NCBI GenBank assembly: GCA_007695225.1 | Contig: REED01000119.1 | Coordinates: 29,693-93,692, forward strand | Length of the DNA: 64,000 nucleotides | Direction: 5' to 3' | DNA from: Gemmatimonadales bacterium | GTDB lineage: Bacteria; Gemmatimonadota; Gemmatimonadetes; Longimicrobiales; Gaopeijiaceae | Shown here: in pieces, positions 17,788 through 25,516 of the stretch | How positions within the stretch are numbered: the first letter of the stretch is position 1 | Layout of the letters: every line of letters starts with the position of its first letter | Position numbers and translations under genes: made by a program | The notes under the pieces: model-generated | Told to the model about the DNA's origin: nothing | The model's database searches: none | Seen by the model: only the letters and a program-made list of their open reading frames with translations

Positions 17788-19203
17788 TCACCCACGCTCC
17801 CCCGTCGTCCGACCCGGACCATGTCTCCCCCAGTACCGGATGGAAAGGGTGAGAAGGCGAACCCCCATCAGGGTGACGATCCCCCACCAGACTCCCTGGA
17901 GCCCCCAGCCCATGGGGAGAACCAGGAGGAGGACCATGGCGGCGGCGGCCCCCGAAAGGAGCATCTGCCCGGCCAGGAACCGGAAGTCCTCGGCCCCCAT
18001 GAAGATCCCGTCCCAGACGAACACCAGGGCGTTCAGGGGCTGCATCCAGATGACGAACGGAAGGATCCGTGCCACCTCCCGGAGCGTGGCGCCGTCATCG
18101 GTGAACAAGCGGGGAAGGAGGGGCGCCAGGAGGAGGAAGAGGAGGGTGAGGACGAGCCCCATGGCGAGGCCCCACAGCAGGAGCCGATCGGTGACGCGCC
18201 GGAGGAGATGGACCCTACCCTCCCCCCGAAAGCGCCCGACCAGGGCCTGGGCCGCCACCGCCACCGCGTCCACCACCAGGGCCAGCAGGATCCAGAGCTG
18301 CACGGCCACCTGGTGTCCGGCCACTTCGGCCGTCCCCACCCGGGTCGCCACCGCGGCAGCCAGGGTGAGGGTCCCGATGAGGGCCAAGGTCCGGATCAGG
18401 AGCTCCCCCCCGACCCGGAGGAAGGGGAGGAGCTCCGCCGGACGGGGGAGGCGGGACACCCCCCCCAGGAGGTCTCGTCGGGGGCCCAGGATAAGCCAGA
18501 GGAAACCCACAGCCCCGACCCATTGGGCCACCACCGTGGCCCATGCGGCTCCTGTGAGCCCCCACCCCAGTCCGAAGATGAGGATGGGGTCCAGCACCAG
18601 GTTCACCACGTTGAGGCCCAGCGTGACGCGAAAAGGGGTTCGAGTGTCCTGGAACCCCCGGAAGATCCCATGCCCTGCCATGATCAGGAGGACGGCGGGC
18701 CCCGCCAGCGCCCGGATCCTCAGGTAGTCCAGTGCCGGTCCCCGGAGTTCCCCGGTGGCCCCCATGAGCCGAACCAGGAGATCTCCTCCCATGAGGAGGA
18801 TGGTGGTGGCCGCCACCCCCGTGACCACCGCCAGGGTGAGGGCCTGGAGCACCACGCGTCCCGCCTCGGTGCGATCCCCCCGTCCCACAGCCCGGGCCAC
18901 CCGTGGCGTGGTCCCATACGCCAGGAAGTTGAACACGACGAAGGCCAGGGAGAAGAGGGCGGCGTTCACCCCCAGGGCGGCCAGGGGAACGGTGCCCAAC
19001 CGCCCGACATAGGCGGTGTCCACGAGGGTCACCAGAGGATCGGCGGCCAGAGCGCCCAGGGCCGGGAGGGCCAGGGCGACGATCTCCCGGTCCAGGGAGC
19101 GGGAGCCCATGGGACCCGTGGAACCTGTGGGATCTGGGGGATCCGTGGGGCCCGTGGGGTCCGTGGGGAACGGTTGGAGTCCGGCGTCGGGAGGGTGGTT
19201 CAT
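17788..19203 (-). CDS. MATE-family (DinF/NorM-type) multidrug or metabolite exporter
   Basis: 471 residues, twelve hydrophobic segments, cation-coupled exporter in the inner membrane. Two MatE repeats are visible; DPLVTLVDTAYVGRLG in helix 1 and GIFRGFQDTRTPF are typical of the DinF branch. The N-terminus before MGSRSLDREI is an unusual Pro/Thr/Gly/Asp-rich stretch of about 30 residues encoded by a 9-bp repeat. The true start could be the ATG at 19110 (MGSRSL), which would exclude the repeat; neither start has a good ribosome-binding site. It is divergent from the gene at 19386. Confidence 0.87.
   Translation of the reverse strand: MNHPPDAGLQPFPTDPTGPTDPPDPTGSTGPMGSRSLDREIVALALPALGALAADPLVTLVDTAYVGRLGTVPLAALGVNAALFSLAFVVFNFLAYGTTPRVARAVGRGDRTEAGRVVLQALTLAVVTGVAATTILLMGGDLLVRLMGATGELRGPALDYLRIRALAGPAVLLIMAGHGIFRGFQDTRTPFRVTLGLNVVNLVLDPILIFGLGWGLTGAAWATVVAQWVGAVGFLWLILGPRRDLLGGVSRLPRPAELLPFLRVGGELLIRTLALIGTLTLAAAVATRVGTAEVAGHQVAVQLWILLALVVDAVAVAAQALVGRFRGEGRVHLLRRVTDRLLLWGLAMGLVLTLLFLLLAPLLPRLFTDDGATLREVARILPFVIWMQPLNALVFVWDGIFMGAEDFRFLAGQMLLSGAAAAMVLLLVLPMGWGLQGVWWGIVTLMGVRLLTLSIRYWGRHGPGRTTGERG
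19111..19173 (-). repeat. Seven 9-bp tandem units at the MATE N-terminus
   Basis: Plus-sense units near GGGGTCCGT at 19111, 19120, 19129, 19138, 19147, 19156 and 19165. On the minus strand they encode PTD/PTG-type tripeptides ahead of the conserved MATE start. Whether they are translated depends on which ATG is used. Confidence 0.7.
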
Positions 19204-19385
19204 GGGGCAGACGGGTGGAAGTGCATGATGCCCTGGCGTGGCCAAGGCACCGGGCCCGGGAACGGGCTTCCAACCTCGCCTCCGCCCCCACCGTCGTCCA
19301 TTCCCTCGTTCCGCTGTACCTTTTCCCCCATGCCGGCGGGCCGCGGTGGCTCGTCGCGATCCATCCGACCCGGAGTCGAGGGGAG

Positions 19386-19739
19386 ATGCAGAACCTGATC
19401 ATCCGCCTCTTCGTGAACGCCATCGCCCTCTGGGTGGCGGCCCAGTTGGTAGGCGGAATCGAACTGGCGGGAGAATTCTGGCCGGTGCTCCTGGTGGCAG
19501 GGGTTTTCGGCCTCATCAACGCCCTCATCAAGCCCTTCGTCCTCCTCCTCTCCTTCCCCGTCGTCGTCCTCACCCTGGGGCTCTTCACCGTGGTGGTGAA
19601 CGCCCTCATGCTCATGCTCACCGCTGCGCTGGTGGATGCCCTCCGGGTCGACGGCTTCTGGCCCGCCCTCCTGGGGAGCATCCTCATCTCGGTGGTGAGC
19701 TTCCTCTTCACGGTGCTGCTCCCGGAAAAGAGGGACTAA
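19386..19739 (+). CDS. Phage-holin-4-like small membrane protein
   Basis: 117 residues and four hydrophobic segments, matching the Phage_holin_4_2 family despite a chromosomal setting. Family features are the FGLINALIKPF stretch and LTLGLFTVVVNALMLML. Such proteins are widespread bacterial membrane proteins of unknown role; the name does not imply a prophage and no phage gene is near. ATG 19386 has GAGGGGAG just upstream. The last seven codons and the stop are repeated exactly in a 21-bp tandem duplication. Confidence 0.85.
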   Translation: MQNLIIRLFVNAIALWVAAQLVGGIELAGEFWPVLLVAGVFGLINALIKPFVLLLSFPVVVLTLGLFTVVVNALMLMLTAALVDALRVDGFWPALLGSILISVVSFLFTVLLPEKRD

Positions 19740-19763
19740 AAGCCGGAAAAGAGGGACTAAAAG
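19722..19763 (+). repeat. Perfect 21-bp tandem duplication containing the stop codon
   Basis: Positions 19722-19742 are repeated without change at 19743-19763. The unit carries the codons for EKRD and the TAA stop, so a second in-frame copy of the protein tail with its own TAA follows the first. A 21-bp unit keeps frame. Confidence 0.9.
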
Positions 19764-19824
19764 AGGGTCGGGGAAGCGGGGCAAAGGGGCCGGCTTCGGG
19801 TCAAGTACGTGGGCGAGACACCGG

Positions 19825-20583
19825 TCAGCGACGCCCTTCCGAGGCACACCCGGTGGCCGGCTCGCCCCCCATGCGCAGCGATGCCGCATACGGGAACCAG
19901 GCGCCGGACATGCTGTCCCGGCACCGGTTCTCCTCCACCTCCAGGATGAGATACGCCACGCCGTCCACCCCATGGCGGAGGGCTTCGAAGCGCCAGCCTC
20001 GGGCGGTGGCCTGCCAGCTCCCCTCGTCATACCGGACGCCGTCCAGTTCCTCCGGGGAGCGGAAGGTGGCGATGTCGCCGTCGATGTCCACGAGCCAGAA
20101 GGGTTCATTCCCCCGGGCTCGGAACTCCGCTTCGGGGAGAAGCTCCCGGCAGGAGGGGACCTCAGGGGAGGCCACCCGGAGTTCCTGGATGACGTCCCCC
20201 TCCAGGACGATATGGACGGTCACCCCTCCCTCTCCATATCCCAGTTCCTCCACCATGGCCTCCAGGTTCTCCCCGGTCCCGTCGGTGACCGGGATTCCCG
20301 ACTCCTCGTCGCAGGCCCGGAATGTCAGAGCCCCACCCCGGAACTCCAACTCCCCGGTGACGCCCTCCGGGAAACCGGCTACGGGGGTCTGCGCAACCAT
20401 GGCCTCGTCGGCTGGGCGTTCCACCTCGGGCGGCTCCAGGTCTCCTCCACATGCCGCCAGGGCCAGGGCCCCCGGCAGGAGAAGGGGGAACCTCCACCCC
20501 GCCCCCCTCCGGCGCACCGCCGGATCGGTGCGGCAAGGCAGGGAAGCAGGCCGCTTCCGGTTCATCGTGGGCACGCTTTCCAT
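19825..20583 (-). CDS. COG3650-like lipoprotein
   Basis: 252 residues. A basic leader, hydrophobic core and LALAACGG lipobox (about residue 45) mark a lipoprotein. The C-terminal half has RARGNEPFW and, near the end, CRDSMSGAWFPYAASL and GCA. These are hallmarks of the COG3650 predicted envelope proteins, which are related to NlpE/META-like folds. Function is unknown. ATG 20583 has GAGGGGG about 5 nt upstream; ATG 20565 would shorten the leader. It is divergent from the DUF481 gene. Confidence 0.75.
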   Translation of the reverse strand: MESVPTMNRKRPASLPCRTDPAVRRRGAGWRFPLLLPGALALAACGGDLEPPEVERPADEAMVAQTPVAGFPEGVTGELEFRGGALTFRACDEESGIPVTDGTGENLEAMVEELGYGEGGVTVHIVLEGDVIQELRVASPEVPSCRELLPEAEFRARGNEPFWLVDIDGDIATFRSPEELDGVRYDEGSWQATARGWRFEALRHGVDGVAYLILEVEENRCRDSMSGAWFPYAASLRMGGEPATGCASEGRR

Positions 20584-20769
20584 GGAATCCCCCTCGGGGC
20601 CGGGTCGGCGGAGAGATCCCGTCGGAACGCCTCCCCGGGATCCGGTGCAAAGATAGAGTCCCAGAGGCCACCCGTCAGGCAGCCGGTCCCCGGAAACCCC
20701 CGTTCCAGGGTGCGTGGATCCCCGGCGGAAGGCGAGGGTAGCCGGAAGATTCGCCGATTTTCTTCGTCC

Positions 20770-21780
20770 ATGACCGCCCTCCCACTCCCACCCGTCATGC
20801 CTCTACTCCCAAGCGCCGACCGCCCCCCTCCCTCCCGGCCGGGCTCCCGGTCAGGCTCCTGGTCGGGAGAGCGTTCTTCCCCTCTCCGACCGGCCCACGT
20901 CCAGCGGGCCCGCGACTGGCGGACGGCCCCGGGGTGGCTCGCAGGGAGCGCGGCCCTCCTTCTCGTGGGGACCCCGGTCACGTCCCAGGCCCAGGATTCG
21001 GAGGAGGTTCGCTATCGGAACACCTCCGAGGTCTCCTTCCTGGTGAACGGGGGAAATGCCGTCCAGAGCTCCCTGGGACTCCGGAATGCCTTCCGCCGCA
21101 CGTCCCCCACCGGGGAACTCCGCCTGGACATGGCCACGCTCCGAACCGACGCCACCCGCATCGAACGGACGGCCGTGGGCACCTCCGATGATTTCCGGGT
21201 GGAGGAAGACCGGGAAACGGAGCGGACGGCGGAGCGCTGGTCGGCCCAGGCCAGGTATGACCGGAACCTGAACCGCATCCTCTTCGGCTACGGCTCGTCG
21301 GGGTGGGAGCGAAACACCTTCGCAGGATTCAACTCCCGGACCATCCTCTCCGGAGGCGCGGGCGCCCGACTGGGCCGAGAGGACGTCTGGGAATTCAAGC
21401 TGGGCGCCGGTATCACCTACACCTTCCAGGAAGACGTGACCCCGGATCCCGACGGCTTGGACCGGTTCGCCGGGCTCCGGAGCACACTGGACTACGAGCA
21501 CCAACTCGCTGCCTCCACCACGGTGGAGGTCTCGTGGGTGGTGGATGCAAACGTCCAGGAGTGGAACAACGTGCGGGGTGACCTCTCCCAGTCCATCGCC
21601 ACCTCCCTGTCGGACCGCCTGGCGCTCAAGACCACCTTCCAGCTCCTCCTGGACAATGATCCCCCCCTTCAGCGGGTCCCCCTGCTCGGCACCGGAGGAA
21701 TGGATACCGGAGAGACGGTCCTGGTCCCCCTCCTGAAGCGGGATCAGGTGATCTCGGTGGCCCTGGTCCTCACCCTCTGA
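20770..21780 (+). CDS. DUF481-family outer-membrane barrel protein
   Basis: 336 residues. A long arginine-rich leader precedes a hydrophobic signal segment (about 52-72, ending near SQAQ). The mature part has alternating beta-strand character with DUF481-type features such as NTSEVSFLVNGGNAVQSSLG, WSAQARYDRNLN and GAGARLGREDVWEFKLGAG, ending in a strand rich in V and L. The family is thought to be outer-membrane barrels induced by stress. The true start could be the ATG at 20797. It converges with the YfcC gene across 25 nt. Confidence 0.75.
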   Translation: MTALPLPPVMPLLPSADRPPPSRPGSRSGSWSGERSSPLRPAHVQRARDWRTAPGWLAGSAALLLVGTPVTSQAQDSEEVRYRNTSEVSFLVNGGNAVQSSLGLRNAFRRTSPTGELRLDMATLRTDATRIERTAVGTSDDFRVEEDRETERTAERWSAQARYDRNLNRILFGYGSSGWERNTFAGFNSRTILSGGAGARLGREDVWEFKLGAGITYTFQEDVTPDPDGLDRFAGLRSTLDYEHQLAASTTVEVSWVVDANVQEWNNVRGDLSQSIATSLSDRLALKTTFQLLLDNDPPLQRVPLLGTGGMDTGETVLVPLLKRDQVISVALVLTL

Positions 21781-21805
21781 CGGGGTCCAGGGAGCGTGGT
21801 CCCGC

Positions 21806-23188
21806 TCAGGAGAACCCGAACCATACCGCCGCCATCATCACCAGGGCCGCGGCGGCCATGAGCTTGAGGAAGAGGGGGAAGCAGAAGCGGAACCACCGGT
21901 CGTAGGGGATCCCCGCCATCCCCAGGATCCCCATGAGGACGGCGTTGGTGGGGATGATCATGTTCGCCAGCCCGTCCCCGAACTGATAGGCCAGAACCGA
22001 GACCTGGCGGGTCACCCCCACGATGTCCCCCAGGGGCGCCATGAGGGGCATGGTGACGAAGGCCTGGCCGCTCCCCGACGGCACGAAGAGGTTGAGGACG
22101 GCCTGCATCCCCAGCATCCCCACCGCCGCCAGCTCCGGACCCACATGGGAAAGGGGGAGGGAGAGGCCGTGGACCACCGTGTGGAGGATCTGACCGTCCT
22201 CCATGACCAGGGCGATTCCCCGGGCGATTCCCACCAGGAGGGCCGTCTCCGTGAGCTCGGTGGCCCCCTTCACGAACCGGCCCGCCGTCTCGCTGGGTCC
22301 GATCCCACCGATGACGGCGGTGACCACCCCCAGGATGAGAAAGGCAGCCCCCAGCTCGTTCAGGTACCATCCCCGGGTGGCGATCCCCCAGACCGCCACG
22401 CCCAGCGCCGAGATGAATCCGGCGAGGATCAGGAGATGTCCGGCGGTCATGGCAGGGTAGTCCCGGGGCGGGTCGCTGGCCTCGGGAATCTCCACGTCCC
22501 GGACCAGACTCGCCGTCGGATCCTCCTGGACCCTCCGGGAGTAGCGCCGGACATGGTGGACCCCGATGAGAACGAAGGGCACCAGGAGCCCCAGACGGAC
22601 CTGCCATCCCGAATAGGTGGGGACGTCGGCGATCCCCTGGGCGATGACCACCGTGTACTGGTTGAAGGCGGCGATCCCGTAGCCGATGCCGTACCCGGCC
22701 ACGATCATCCCCACCGCCGTCATGGCGTCCATCCGGAGGGCTCGACAGAGGGCCACCAGGATGAGGACGAAGGGAATGTATTCGCCCGACGCCCCCATGA
22801 CGCTGGAGGCCAAGGCGAAGGTGAAGACCACGACGAAGATGAGGGCCGTGGGACGAGAACTGAAGCGCTCCAGGAGCCGCCCCAGGAGGGCGTCGATGGT
22901 CCCGGTGGCCCGGATGACCGCCAGGACCCCTCCGATGATGAAGAGGAAGAAGATGATGTCCTGGGCGGCGGCGAAGGCCCGGGGCACAGCGGTGAAGAGC
23001 TCCAGGGGAGAGAGGAGTTCCCGATCGGGAGAGACCTGGAAGGTGCCTGGGACCACCACCTCCCTTCCCGTCTCGGTGAGTTCGGTCTGGAACCGGCCCT
23101 GGGGGATCACCCAGGTCGCCACCAGCGCCGCCACCATCATGAAGAAAAGGAGGGTCAGGGTGTGGGGCATCCTGAGCTTGACGGCCAT
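21806..23188 (-). CDS. YfcC/DcuC-type C4-dicarboxylate or basic-amino-acid transporter
   Basis: 460 residues with about eleven hydrophobic segments. Matches the C4-dicarboxylate anaerobic carrier/YfcC family: LRMPHTLTLLFFMMVAAL at the start, VIGGVLAVIRATGTIDALL-type segment, ASGEYIPF, GYGIGYGIAAFNQYTV, and LNLFVPSGSGQAFVTMP near the C-terminal half. Family members move succinate-like acids or arginine/ornithine; the substrate cannot be told. It stands alone, downstream of the DUF4382 lipoprotein on the same strand after 242 nt, with a hairpin between them. Confidence 0.85.
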   Translation of the reverse strand: MAVKLRMPHTLTLLFFMMVAALVATWVIPQGRFQTELTETGREVVVPGTFQVSPDRELLSPLELFTAVPRAFAAAQDIIFFLFIIGGVLAVIRATGTIDALLGRLLERFSSRPTALIFVVVFTFALASSVMGASGEYIPFVLILVALCRALRMDAMTAVGMIVAGYGIGYGIAAFNQYTVVIAQGIADVPTYSGWQVRLGLLVPFVLIGVHHVRRYSRRVQEDPTASLVRDVEIPEASDPPRDYPAMTAGHLLILAGFISALGVAVWGIATRGWYLNELGAAFLILGVVTAVIGGIGPSETAGRFVKGATELTETALLVGIARGIALVMEDGQILHTVVHGLSLPLSHVGPELAAVGMLGMQAVLNLFVPSGSGQAFVTMPLMAPLGDIVGVTRQVSVLAYQFGDGLANMIIPTNAVLMGILGMAGIPYDRWFRFCFPLFLKLMAAAALVMMAAVWFGFS

Positions 23189-23314
23189 CCGATCTCCTGG
23201 GCGGGGTTGGGGAGGGCGGACCCGAGGGGATGAGCCCCGGGAGAGCGGGGACCCGCTTGGGAGGCGGCCCCGATCCGCCCGATTCTATCTCCCCCGGGCC
23301 CTGGACGCACCTCA

Positions 23315-23341
23315 CCCCCGCCGGAAGGACTCCGACGGGGG
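23315..23341 (-). terminator. Candidate terminator hairpin after the DUF4382 gene
   Basis: Inverted repeat CCCCCGCCGGA / TCCGACGGGGG with a 5-nt loop and one mismatch, about 90 nt beyond the lipoprotein stop and 127 nt before the YfcC start. There is no clear U run. Confidence 0.4.
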
Positions 23342-23420
23342 CGAGGGCGAGTTCGCGAGGGTGCTAGCCCTTCGTTGAGTTCGCGGGGGCCGGTCTCGCG
23401 CTGGGTCCAGCGTTTTGGCT

Positions 23421-23438
23421 CCGCCTGACCTCAGGCGG
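23421..23438. repeat. 18-bp palindrome over the DUF4382 stop codon
   Basis: CCGCCTGACCTCAGGCGG is a perfect palindrome that contains the stop codon (23431-23433, minus strand). It may act as the first part of a terminator. A second palindrome CGCTGG-GT-CCAGCG lies at 23399-23412. Confidence 0.6.
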
Positions 23439-24453
23439 CTGCCTCCTCCTCACAGGTGGCTCCGAGGATGATATACTCCACGCCACCCACCTCCGTGCCC
23501 TCGGGAACGGGTACCGTGGTAGGCGTGACCTCCGCGTCCCAGGTGAGGATCCACCCGTCCAGGACCACCTCCTCCCAGTATCCCAGGGCGTAGTCATCGG
23601 CCCAGAGGACGGGGATGGAGAAGCTCCCCTCGCCGGAGGTGCTTCCCACGGCCTGGATGGGCTGGTTCTCGTCGTCCACCAGGTTGAGGGCGGTGGCGGT
23701 GGGATAGAAGTCCTCGAGGGTCCGCTCCGCCCCCCCGCAGACGGGGAGCTGGATGGGCTCATTGGTGTCCGGATCCAGGGCCAGGTTCACCTCCCCCACG
23801 ATCCAGGACCCCAGCTCCCCGTCTTCGATCTCCTGGGGTAGAGCCACGGCCCCCTTGATCACCGGCCGCATCACCCACCGCCCCGACTGTCCGGCCTGGC
23901 GCCCGAAGCTCTGGGCCACGTCGAAGTCCAGGAGGAGGCCGTTCGCCCCCTCATGCAACTCCACGCCGCCGGGGATCTGGACCTTGATCCCGGTCTGGGC
24001 GCAACTCGGGCAGTGGAGGGTCCCGGTGGTGGGAAGGCCGAAGGGATGCTCCGCCCCACCCTGGGCATAGACCCGACCATCCACCGTTTCCAGGACCGCG
24101 CCCCCGATGATGAACCGCACCTGGCTGTAGCGCCCCTGCGGGAGCTCGTAGTCCTCCACCAGGAGGAGCACGTCATCCTGGAGATCCAGGAGGCTGATGA
24201 GCTCGGTGGGCTCCTCCAGGAGGGAGATGGGACCGCCCTCACCCCCCACGAGCTGCACGCCCAGCACCTCCACCCACACGTCCTCCACCTCTCCCGGTGC
24301 GTCGGTGAGGTAGACGGAAAGGGTTGTCACACCGTCCGGGGGTGCGTCGAGGGGGGGGTCGGTCAGGGCATCATCACATCCGGCGGGAACCAGCACCGCC
24401 AGAAGGAGGGGAAGTCCCCATCGGGATGTCCTTCGTATCCTGTTTACCTGCAT
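23431..24453 (-). CDS. DUF4382-domain lipoprotein
   Basis: 340 residues. Basic leader, hydrophobic segment and a VPAGCDD lipobox (about residue 26) show a lipoprotein. The N-terminal half matches the DUF4382 pattern: TLSVYLTDAPGEVEDVWVEV, SLLDLQDD, LPQGRYSQVRFIIG and the CPSCAQTGIKV segment; the C-terminal half is less conserved and acidic. Function of DUF4382 proteins is unknown; they are exported and often in metal-reducing or polymer-degrading bacteria. The ribosome-binding site GGAGGG is 6 nt before ATG 24453. A near-perfect sigma54 promoter lies 65-80 bp upstream (24518-24533). Confidence 0.82.
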   Translation of the reverse strand: MQVNRIRRTSRWGLPLLLAVLVPAGCDDALTDPPLDAPPDGVTTLSVYLTDAPGEVEDVWVEVLGVQLVGGEGGPISLLEEPTELISLLDLQDDVLLLVEDYELPQGRYSQVRFIIGGAVLETVDGRVYAQGGAEHPFGLPTTGTLHCPSCAQTGIKVQIPGGVELHEGANGLLLDFDVAQSFGRQAGQSGRWVMRPVIKGAVALPQEIEDGELGSWIVGEVNLALDPDTNEPIQLPVCGGAERTLEDFYPTATALNLVDDENQPIQAVGSTSGEGSFSIPVLWADDYALGYWEEVVLDGWILTWDAEVTPTTVPVPEGTEVGGVEYIILGATCEEEAAA

Positions 24454-24517
24454 CGGTTGCCCTCCGGGCTCGATTTCGGTCGCGGATCGGTGTTCTCTTG
24501 TCTCGGCCTTGTAACAG

Positions 24518-24533
24518 AGCCAGATCCGTGCCA
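24518..24533 (-). promoter_or_regulatory. Candidate sigma54 (-24/-12) promoter of the DUF4382 gene
   Basis: Minus-strand sequence CTGGCACGGATCTGGCT (one base beyond the listed span at its 5' end) matches the sigma54 consensus YTGGCACGRNNNTTGCW except for one base. The invariant GG and GC dinucleotides are correctly spaced. The predicted start site is about 24505, and the ATG is at 24453. Confidence 0.65.
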
Positions 24534-24613
24534 GGCTGCCCAACTCCGGAAATAGGGCATTCCGGCACTGAATCCGGAAAGGAGACGGAAAAGAAGTTCA
24601 AGATGTGTGTGGA

Positions 24614-24650
24614 ATTCTTTCCGGATCTCGGACCGGGTTACCGAAAGAAT
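24614..24650. promoter_or_regulatory. Inverted repeat upstream of the sigma54-type promoter
   Basis: ATTCTTTCCGG (24614-24624) and CCGAAAGAAT (24641-24650) pair with one bulged base over a 16-nt spacer. The position, 80-130 bp upstream of the promoter, suits an enhancer site for an NtrC-type activator. This is inference only. Confidence 0.35.
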
Positions 24651-24925
24651 CCGGATCCTGATTCCCTCCTGACCTCTTCCAACTCCAGCCTGATGTCCGG
24701 TATCCCCCTCCTCCCACTCCTCCCTTCCGGGACTATCCTCGGGATAGGGGCACGGCGCCGGAGAGGAGGGATCTTGTGCCCCTGCACTGGACCCATGGGG
24801 TCATCGGGTTGATTTTCCGGGACCCGTTCGATTCCGGCACTCCTCCGTCGTGCCGGGGTCTGTAGGATTGGGTCCGCCCTTCCCTGCGGTCCGGAGCGGC
24901 CTCGTCCTGCGGTCCCGGAGCCAAC

Positions 24926-25450
24926 GTGAAACCCTTACAACCCAGTCTGGACCCGGCCATCATCCGGGCGGCGGCTCGCCTCCTCGAGGAGGATCCGGCG
25001 ATCTCCAACCTCCGGATGCTTCAGCGTCTCGCCCTGCGCTTTGGTCCGAAGCTCACGCAGGCGGTCCATGTGACCCGCGTGGAACGTCGGATTCGGGAAC
25101 CCGCCCTCCTCCTGATCCGAACCGGTGCCCTGAATGGGGAGCCCGCGGACCTCGCCGAAGGGACGGAAGTCGCCAGGGAACCAGAAGTCGCCAGGGAACC
25201 AGAAGTCGCCAGGAAGCCGGATGTCTCGATAACGGCGGAAGCGAGCCCGACACCCTCCAGAGACCCGGGTAGGCCATCGGGCCGTAGGAGGAAGCGAGGT
25301 CGGGATCCCAGGGTCACCCAAGACGTAGAAGACGCCCTGATCAAGGCCTTCGCCCTGGGGGCCGCCACCGAAACACCGGTGGAGATCGTGGAAGCCTTCC
25401 GGAAGCTGGACGTCCTTCGACGAAAGCTTCGCACCCGGCTGGCGGATTAA
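24926..25450 (+). CDS. Unknown soluble protein with a repeat linker
   Basis: 174 residues, no signal peptide. The N-terminal part (about 1-70) is helical with a charged surface. The centre (about 81-98) is a three-fold PEVARE-type repeat encoded by an 18-bp tandem array, then a basic stretch GRPSGRRRKRGRD. The C-terminal part (about 128-174) looks helical, with AFRKLDVLRRKLRTRLAD. I do not recognise the family. GTG 24926 is preceded by GGAG. It could be a small nucleic-acid-associated protein given the basic patch, but no DNA-binding motif is seen. Confidence 0.55.
   Translation: MKPLQPSLDPAIIRAAARLLEEDPAISNLRMLQRLALRFGPKLTQAVHVTRVERRIREPALLLIRTGALNGEPADLAEGTEVAREPEVAREPEVARKPDVSITAEASPTPSRDPGRPSGRRRKRGRDPRVTQDVEDALIKAFALGAATETPVEIVEAFRKLDVLRRKLRTRLAD
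25166..25219 (+). repeat. Three 18-bp tandem units inside the gene at 24926
   Basis: Units 25166-25183, 25184-25201 and 25202-25219, close to GAAGTCGCCAGGGAACCA. They encode EVAREP, EVAREP and EVARKP. The first two copies are identical, so the expansion is recent. Confidence 0.9.
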
Positions 25451-25516
25451 CGCCCACCCAACCAGAATGCACGTTTCCATCCCCCCCTGATTCCGACAAA
25501 GGAACGGGAAGCGTGC

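Larger units (their letters stand above)
24454..24925. other. 472-nt divergent intergenic region
   Basis: Lies between the DUF4382 gene (minus) and the gene at 24926 (plus). It holds a candidate sigma54 promoter, an inverted repeat at 24614-24650 and a short palindrome CTATCC-TCG-GGATAG at 24733-24747. The part 24541-24660 is less GC-rich than its surroundings and rich in TCCGGA-type words. No coding signal was found. Confidence 0.7.

Noticed and set aside
19386..19739. A prophage signal from the holin-family name
   Set aside because: No other phage genes, attachment sites or integrase are near; the family is common on chromosomes.
23399..23416. Palindrome CGCTGGGTCCAGCG followed by TTTT, which looks like a plus-strand terminator
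   Set aside because: No plus-strand gene ends upstream of it. It was noted only as part of the palindrome cluster at the DUF4382 stop.
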